A DNA stretch of 7,676 bases, from the NCBI GenBank assembly GCA_964528155.1, contig CAZGRL010000153.1, positions 1-7,676 of the forward strand. The letters are read 5' to 3'. The notes beneath the pieces are model-generated. The model was not told the DNA's origin. It saw nothing but the letters and a program-made list of their open reading frames with translations, and ran no database searches. The stretch comes from G001797105 sp964528155 (GTDB lineage Bacteria > Chloroflexota > Anaerolineae > Anaerolineales > E44-bin32). This document shows, in pieces, positions 4,793-7,676 of the stretch. Position 1 is the first letter of the stretch. Each line of letters opens with the position of its first letter. Both the position numbers and the translations under genes were made by a program.

Positions 4793-7351
4793 TCACCTGC
4801 GTGCGCCCGACGCCTCCGGCTCAGCCTTCGGCGTGCGCTTTGCGGTTCGGCTTTGTTTCCGTCCCGTCGTCTTTCGACTCGACTTGGCCGACGGTTTCTT
4901 GCGTTTCCGCCCGTCGGTCGGAGGCTCGAGGGCGATCGAGAAGACGTCGGAAACCGTGTCGACCATCTTGAAGTGCATCTTGTTGCGGATTTCCTCGGGC
5001 ACATCTTCCAGGTCGGCCTCATTGCGCCGAGGCAAGATCACCGTGTCCAAACCAGTCCGGTGCGCCGCAAGGATCTTCTCCTTGAGGCCTCCGATCGGCA
5101 GCACCTTGCCGCGCAAGGTGATCTCGCCCGTCATGCCGACATTGTAGCGGACCGGCCGGTTGCTCGCCAGCGACGCCAGCGCCACGGCCATCGTGATCCC
5201 CGCCGACGGCCCATCCTTGGGTTGGCCGCCGGCCGGAATGTGCAGGTGAATCTCGTGGTTCTTCCAGAACTCCGGAGAGACCCCCAGATTGTCGGATTTC
5301 GCCCGGACGTAGGAGAGGGCCGCCCGCGCAGATTCCTGCATCACCTGCCCTAGAGAGCCGGTGAGCACGAAGTCGCGATTGCCCGGCACGGCCGCAGCTT
5401 CGATGTACAAGACCTGCCCGCCGGTCGGCGTCCAGGCCAGACCGGTTGCCACGCCCGGCATATCGGTCCGCTCCATCAACTCTTCTTCACCCAGGAACTT
5501 TGCCCGGCCGATCAGCTCGGAGATCTGCTCGCGTCCGACGTCGACATGCTCGGTGCTCCCCTCGGCCACGCGCGTGGCGACCTTGCGGCACAACCTTCCG
5601 AGCTCCCGTTCCAGGTTTCGCACGCCGGCTTCGCGCGTGTACGCGCGGATCACCTCAGAGATCGCTTCCTCCGAGATGGCGATCTCACCCGGCTTGAGGC
5701 CGTTCTCGCGAATCTGGCGTGGAATCAGATAGCCGGTGGCGATGGCGATCTTCTCGTTCTCGGTGTAGCCGGCGAGTTGGATGACCTCCATCCGGTCCAA
5801 CAACGGCGGCGGGATCGAATCGAGCCAGTTGGCGGTGGTGATGAACATCACCTGCGACAGATCGAAGGCAACTTCGAGATAGTGGTCGCGGAACTCACGG
5901 TTCTGCTCGGGGTCGAGCACCTCCAGCAGCGCCGACGACGGATCGCCGCGGAAGTCGCTGCCCAGCTTGTCGACCTCGTCGAGCATGAACACCGGGTTGC
6001 GTGTCTCCACCCTCCGCAGCGCCTGCAGGATGCGCCCGGGCAGCGCGCCGATATACGTGCGCCGGTGACCGCGGATCTCGGCTTCGTCGTGCACGCCGCC
6101 CAACGAGATGCGCACGAACTCGCGCCCCATCGACCGGGCGATCGATCGCCCCAGCGATGTCTTGCCGACGCCCGGCGGACCGACGAAGCACAGGATGATC
6201 CCTTCGCGCTCGCGGCGAATCGCATCTACCAGCTCTTCCTCTTCGGTGTCGCCGCGTTCGAGTTTCAGTTTGCGGACGGCCAGGTACTCGAGGATCCTCT
6301 CCTTCACATCCTTGAGGCCGTAGTGGTCCTCGTCGAGCACCTCGCGGGCGTGCGCCAGATCGAGATTGTCCTTGGTCGTCTTCGACCACGGGAGCGTGGT
6401 CAGCCAGTCGAGATACGTTCGGATCACCCCGTACTCGGCCGCCGCCGTCGGCAGCCGGCTCAGCCGTTCGAGCTCGCGCCGCGCCTGCTTCTCGGCTTCC
6501 TCCGGCATCCCGGCGGCGTCGATCTTCTTGCGGAACTCGTCGGCCTCTACCGTCTGCTCGTCCCCCTCGCCGAGCTCGCGTTGGATCGCCTTGAGCTGTT
6601 CGCGCAGGAAGTACTCGCGCTGGACCTTCTCGATTTCGGTTCGAGCCTCTTGCTGGATCTGCTGCCCGAGGGAGAGCACTTCCACTTCTCGGCTGAGCAT
6701 CTGGTTGAGGCGCTTGAGCTTCTCCAGGGCCGAGTTCTGTTCCAGGATCGCCTGGGCATCGCCGAGTTCCATGCGCTGATAGTTGGCCACGGTGTAGGCC
6801 ACGTTCAGCGGATCGTCGAGCATCAGCACACTTCCCACGATCTCGCGTGGAAGCGCCGTGGCAATCTCGGCGACCTGCTGGAACTGATCCTTGGCGGCAC
6901 GAACCTGGGCCTCGATCTCCACGCCTTCCTCGACCTCTTCGGGCCGAAGGCTAATCTGGGCGACCAGATAAGGTTCCTTCTCACTGAACTCGCCCAGTTC
7001 GAAGCGCGCCAGCCCCTGGATGATCAGCCGGATGGTGCTATCGGGCGCCCGGAACAAGCGTTGCACGATCCCCACGGTTCCGAAGCGATACAAATCCTCC
7101 GGCCCGGGGAGCTCGAGGTCGGGGTTGCGAGAGGCGACGAGACCGATCAGCCGGTTGCCGGCGACGACGTCGTCGACAAGCTTGATCGAGCGCGCCTGAC
7201 CCACTGTCAGAGGGACGGCCGTCTGGGGATAGACCACCACCCCGCGGAGCGGCAAGATCGGGAGCCGATCGGGGATTTCGGAGCTTTCCGGTGTTCGCGG
7301 CGTGGACGAAGAATCCTCTCCCTCGCCCTGGACGGGGATGATAGAAGACAT
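4793..7351 (-). CDS. lon: ATP-dependent protease Lon (LonA type)
   Basis: The 852-residue AAA+ serine protease Lon degrades misfolded and specific regulatory proteins in the cytoplasm as a hexamer. In order it has: a disordered N-terminus (1-28); the LON substrate-binding domain (about 29-225); a helical region (about 226-350); Walker A GPPGVGKTS (391-399); Walker B FMLDEVD (455-461); sensor-1 N508; a likely arginine finger R520; and the protease domain with catalytic S716 in PKDGPSAG and K759 in GGLKEK, matching E. coli S679/K722 in spacing. The C-terminus adds a strongly basic tail (815-852), making it longer than the 784 residues of E. coli Lon. The frame is open back to 7558, but that extension runs into the hsp20 end in another frame; the ATG at 7351 has GAGGA ten bases upstream and begins a normal Lon N-terminus. 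It is preceded by hsp20 and followed closely by a response regulator. No CIRCE operator is visible upstream. Confidence 0.97.
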   Translation of the reverse strand: MSSIIPVQGEGEDSSSTPRTPESSEIPDRLPILPLRGVVVYPQTAVPLTVGQARSIKLVDDVVAGNRLIGLVASRNPDLELPGPEDLYRFGTVGIVQRLFRAPDSTIRLIIQGLARFELGEFSEKEPYLVAQISLRPEEVEEGVEIEAQVRAAKDQFQQVAEIATALPREIVGSVLMLDDPLNVAYTVANYQRMELGDAQAILEQNSALEKLKRLNQMLSREVEVLSLGQQIQQEARTEIEKVQREYFLREQLKAIQRELGEGDEQTVEADEFRKKIDAAGMPEEAEKQARRELERLSRLPTAAAEYGVIRTYLDWLTTLPWSKTTKDNLDLAHAREVLDEDHYGLKDVKERILEYLAVRKLKLERGDTEEEELVDAIRREREGIILCFVGPPGVGKTSLGRSIARSMGREFVRISLGGVHDEAEIRGHRRTYIGALPGRILQALRRVETRNPVFMLDEVDKLGSDFRGDPSSALLEVLDPEQNREFRDHYLEVAFDLSQVMFITTANWLDSIPPPLLDRMEVIQLAGYTENEKIAIATGYLIPRQIRENGLKPGEIAISEEAISEVIRAYTREAGVRNLERELGRLCRKVATRVAEGSTEHVDVGREQISELIGRAKFLGEEELMERTDMPGVATGLAWTPTGGQVLYIEAAAVPGNRDFVLTGSLGQVMQESARAALSYVRAKSDNLGVSPEFWKNHEIHLHIPAGGQPKDGPSAGITMAVALASLASNRPVRYNVGMTGEITLRGKVLPIGGLKEKILAAHRTGLDTVILPRRNEADLEDVPEEIRNKMHFKMVDTVSDVFSIALEPPTDGRKRKKPSAKSSRKTTGRKQSRTAKRTPKAEPEASGARR

Positions 7352-7472
7352 CGATAGCGGATCCTCGGGAAACTGCGACGACGGGCTACGGGGTCCGAAC
7401 AGGAGCCCGGCGCTTCGCGTGGATGGAGGGAAGCGAGTGTCGGTCACGCGCGGATACTGCGAGGCGCAGCCC
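7352..7472 (-). other. hsp20-lon intergenic leader
   Basis: These 121 bases separate the hsp20 stop from the lon start. A small perfect hairpin (five-base stem, three-base loop, 7457-7469) sits three bases after the hsp20 stop. The lon ribosome binding site GAGGA is at 7362-7366. I see no clear -35/-10 promoter pair and no CIRCE-like inverted repeat, so lon could be read through from hsp20 or use a promoter I cannot recognise. Confidence 0.4.
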
Positions 7473-7676
7473 TCAGCTTTCAATCGGAACGTTCTTGGGC
7501 TGAAGTTTCGGGAGAGTGACTCTAAGGAACCCATCAGCGTAGACGGCTTCAATCCCACCTGAATCGATCGGTACGGATACCTCCACCTCGCAGATGAACT
7601 CTCCGTAGGCGATCTCCATCTGATGATAGGCCTTCATGCCCCCGGAGTCCGGCCGGACGCCCTGGATGCGAAGGTT
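7473..7676 (-). CDS. small heat-shock protein Hsp20/alpha-crystallin, C-terminal part
   Basis: The last 67 codons of a small heat-shock protein; its 5' end is beyond the right edge and the first complete codon starts exactly at base 7676. The translated piece carries the end of the alpha-crystallin domain: LRIQG near its start, then YHQMEIAYGEFICEVEVSVP and IEAVYADGFLRVTLPK, the strand pattern typical of the family. It closes with the short VPI version of the C-terminal IxI motif (KNVPIES), which docks on neighbouring subunits in the oligomer. Such proteins are ATP-independent holdases that keep unfolding proteins soluble. The gene lies 121 bases upstream of lon on the same strand, a sensible pairing of a holdase with a protease for misfolded proteins. 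The missing N-terminal part cannot be judged. Confidence 0.92.
   Translation of the reverse strand, partial: NLRIQGVRPDSGGMKAYHQMEIAYGEFICEVEVSVPIDSGGIEAVYADGFLRVTLPKLQPKNVPIES

Noticed and set aside
4271..5353. 360-codon plus-strand frame spanning three minus-strand genes
   Set aside because: It crosses the ends of lon, the response regulator and the PHP/AlbA gene and has no protein-like features.
5546..7357. 603-codon open frame on the plus strand opposite lon
   Set aside because: Antisense to a certain lon gene; composition is rich in Arg, His, Asp and Leu without recognisable domains, typical of a mirror frame in GC-rich DNA.
7511..7525. short inverted repeat (AGAGT/ACTCT) considered as a CIRCE heat-shock operator
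   Set aside because: It has a one-base spacer and five-base arms inside the hsp20 coding end, unlike the nine-base arms and nine-base spacer of CIRCE.
7352..7558. 69-residue N-terminal extension of Lon
   Set aside because: It overlaps the hsp20 coding end in another frame and is not Lon-like; the ATG at 7351 has a good ribosome binding site.

Overview
The window is GC-rich bacterial DNA (roughly 60-65% G+C by eye) with seven genes, all on the minus strand, so transcription runs from right to left. In that order they are: the end of a small heat-shock protein gene (hsp20, cut by the right edge), the ATP-dependent protease lon, a receiver-only response regulator, a PHP + AlbA/Schlafen-type fusion protein, a YpeA-like GNAT acetyltransferase, a MogA/MoaB molybdenum-cofactor protein and an MFS transporter. 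No RNA genes, insertion sequences, CRISPR arrays or convincing plus-strand genes were seen. The many long plus-strand frames are antisense shadows, as expected at this base composition.

Right half (4371-7676): the hsp20 - lon - response regulator - PHP/AlbA block has gaps of 121, 15 and 8 bases. The last three genes therefore look like one transcription unit. Hsp20 (holdase) with Lon (protease) is a protein quality-control pairing. The receiver and the PHP/AlbA protein appear attached to it as a signal input and a possible nucleic-acid-acting effector, and this pair is the least explained part of the window.

Left half (1-2640): a strong hairpin with a GNRA-type loop on the transcribed strand lies between the PHP/AlbA gene and the acetyltransferase gene and probably separates two transcription units. 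The acetyltransferase and mog genes overlap by four bases (ATGA), so they are probably translationally coupled. A second hairpin follows mog, then the MFS gene. Bases 1-124 hold no supportable gene, only a run of G- and C-rich blocks resembling dispersed intergenic repeats.

Taxonomy is uncertain. The hsp20-lon arrangement, the PHP-AlbA fusion and the general protein style fit Chloroflexota (for example Anaerolineae-like bacteria), but this is an impression from gene content, not a demonstrated assignment. For four genes the longest frame overruns a neighbour or an intergenic hairpin. In those cases I chose an internal start with a Shine-Dalgarno-like sequence, and each entry gives the reason.
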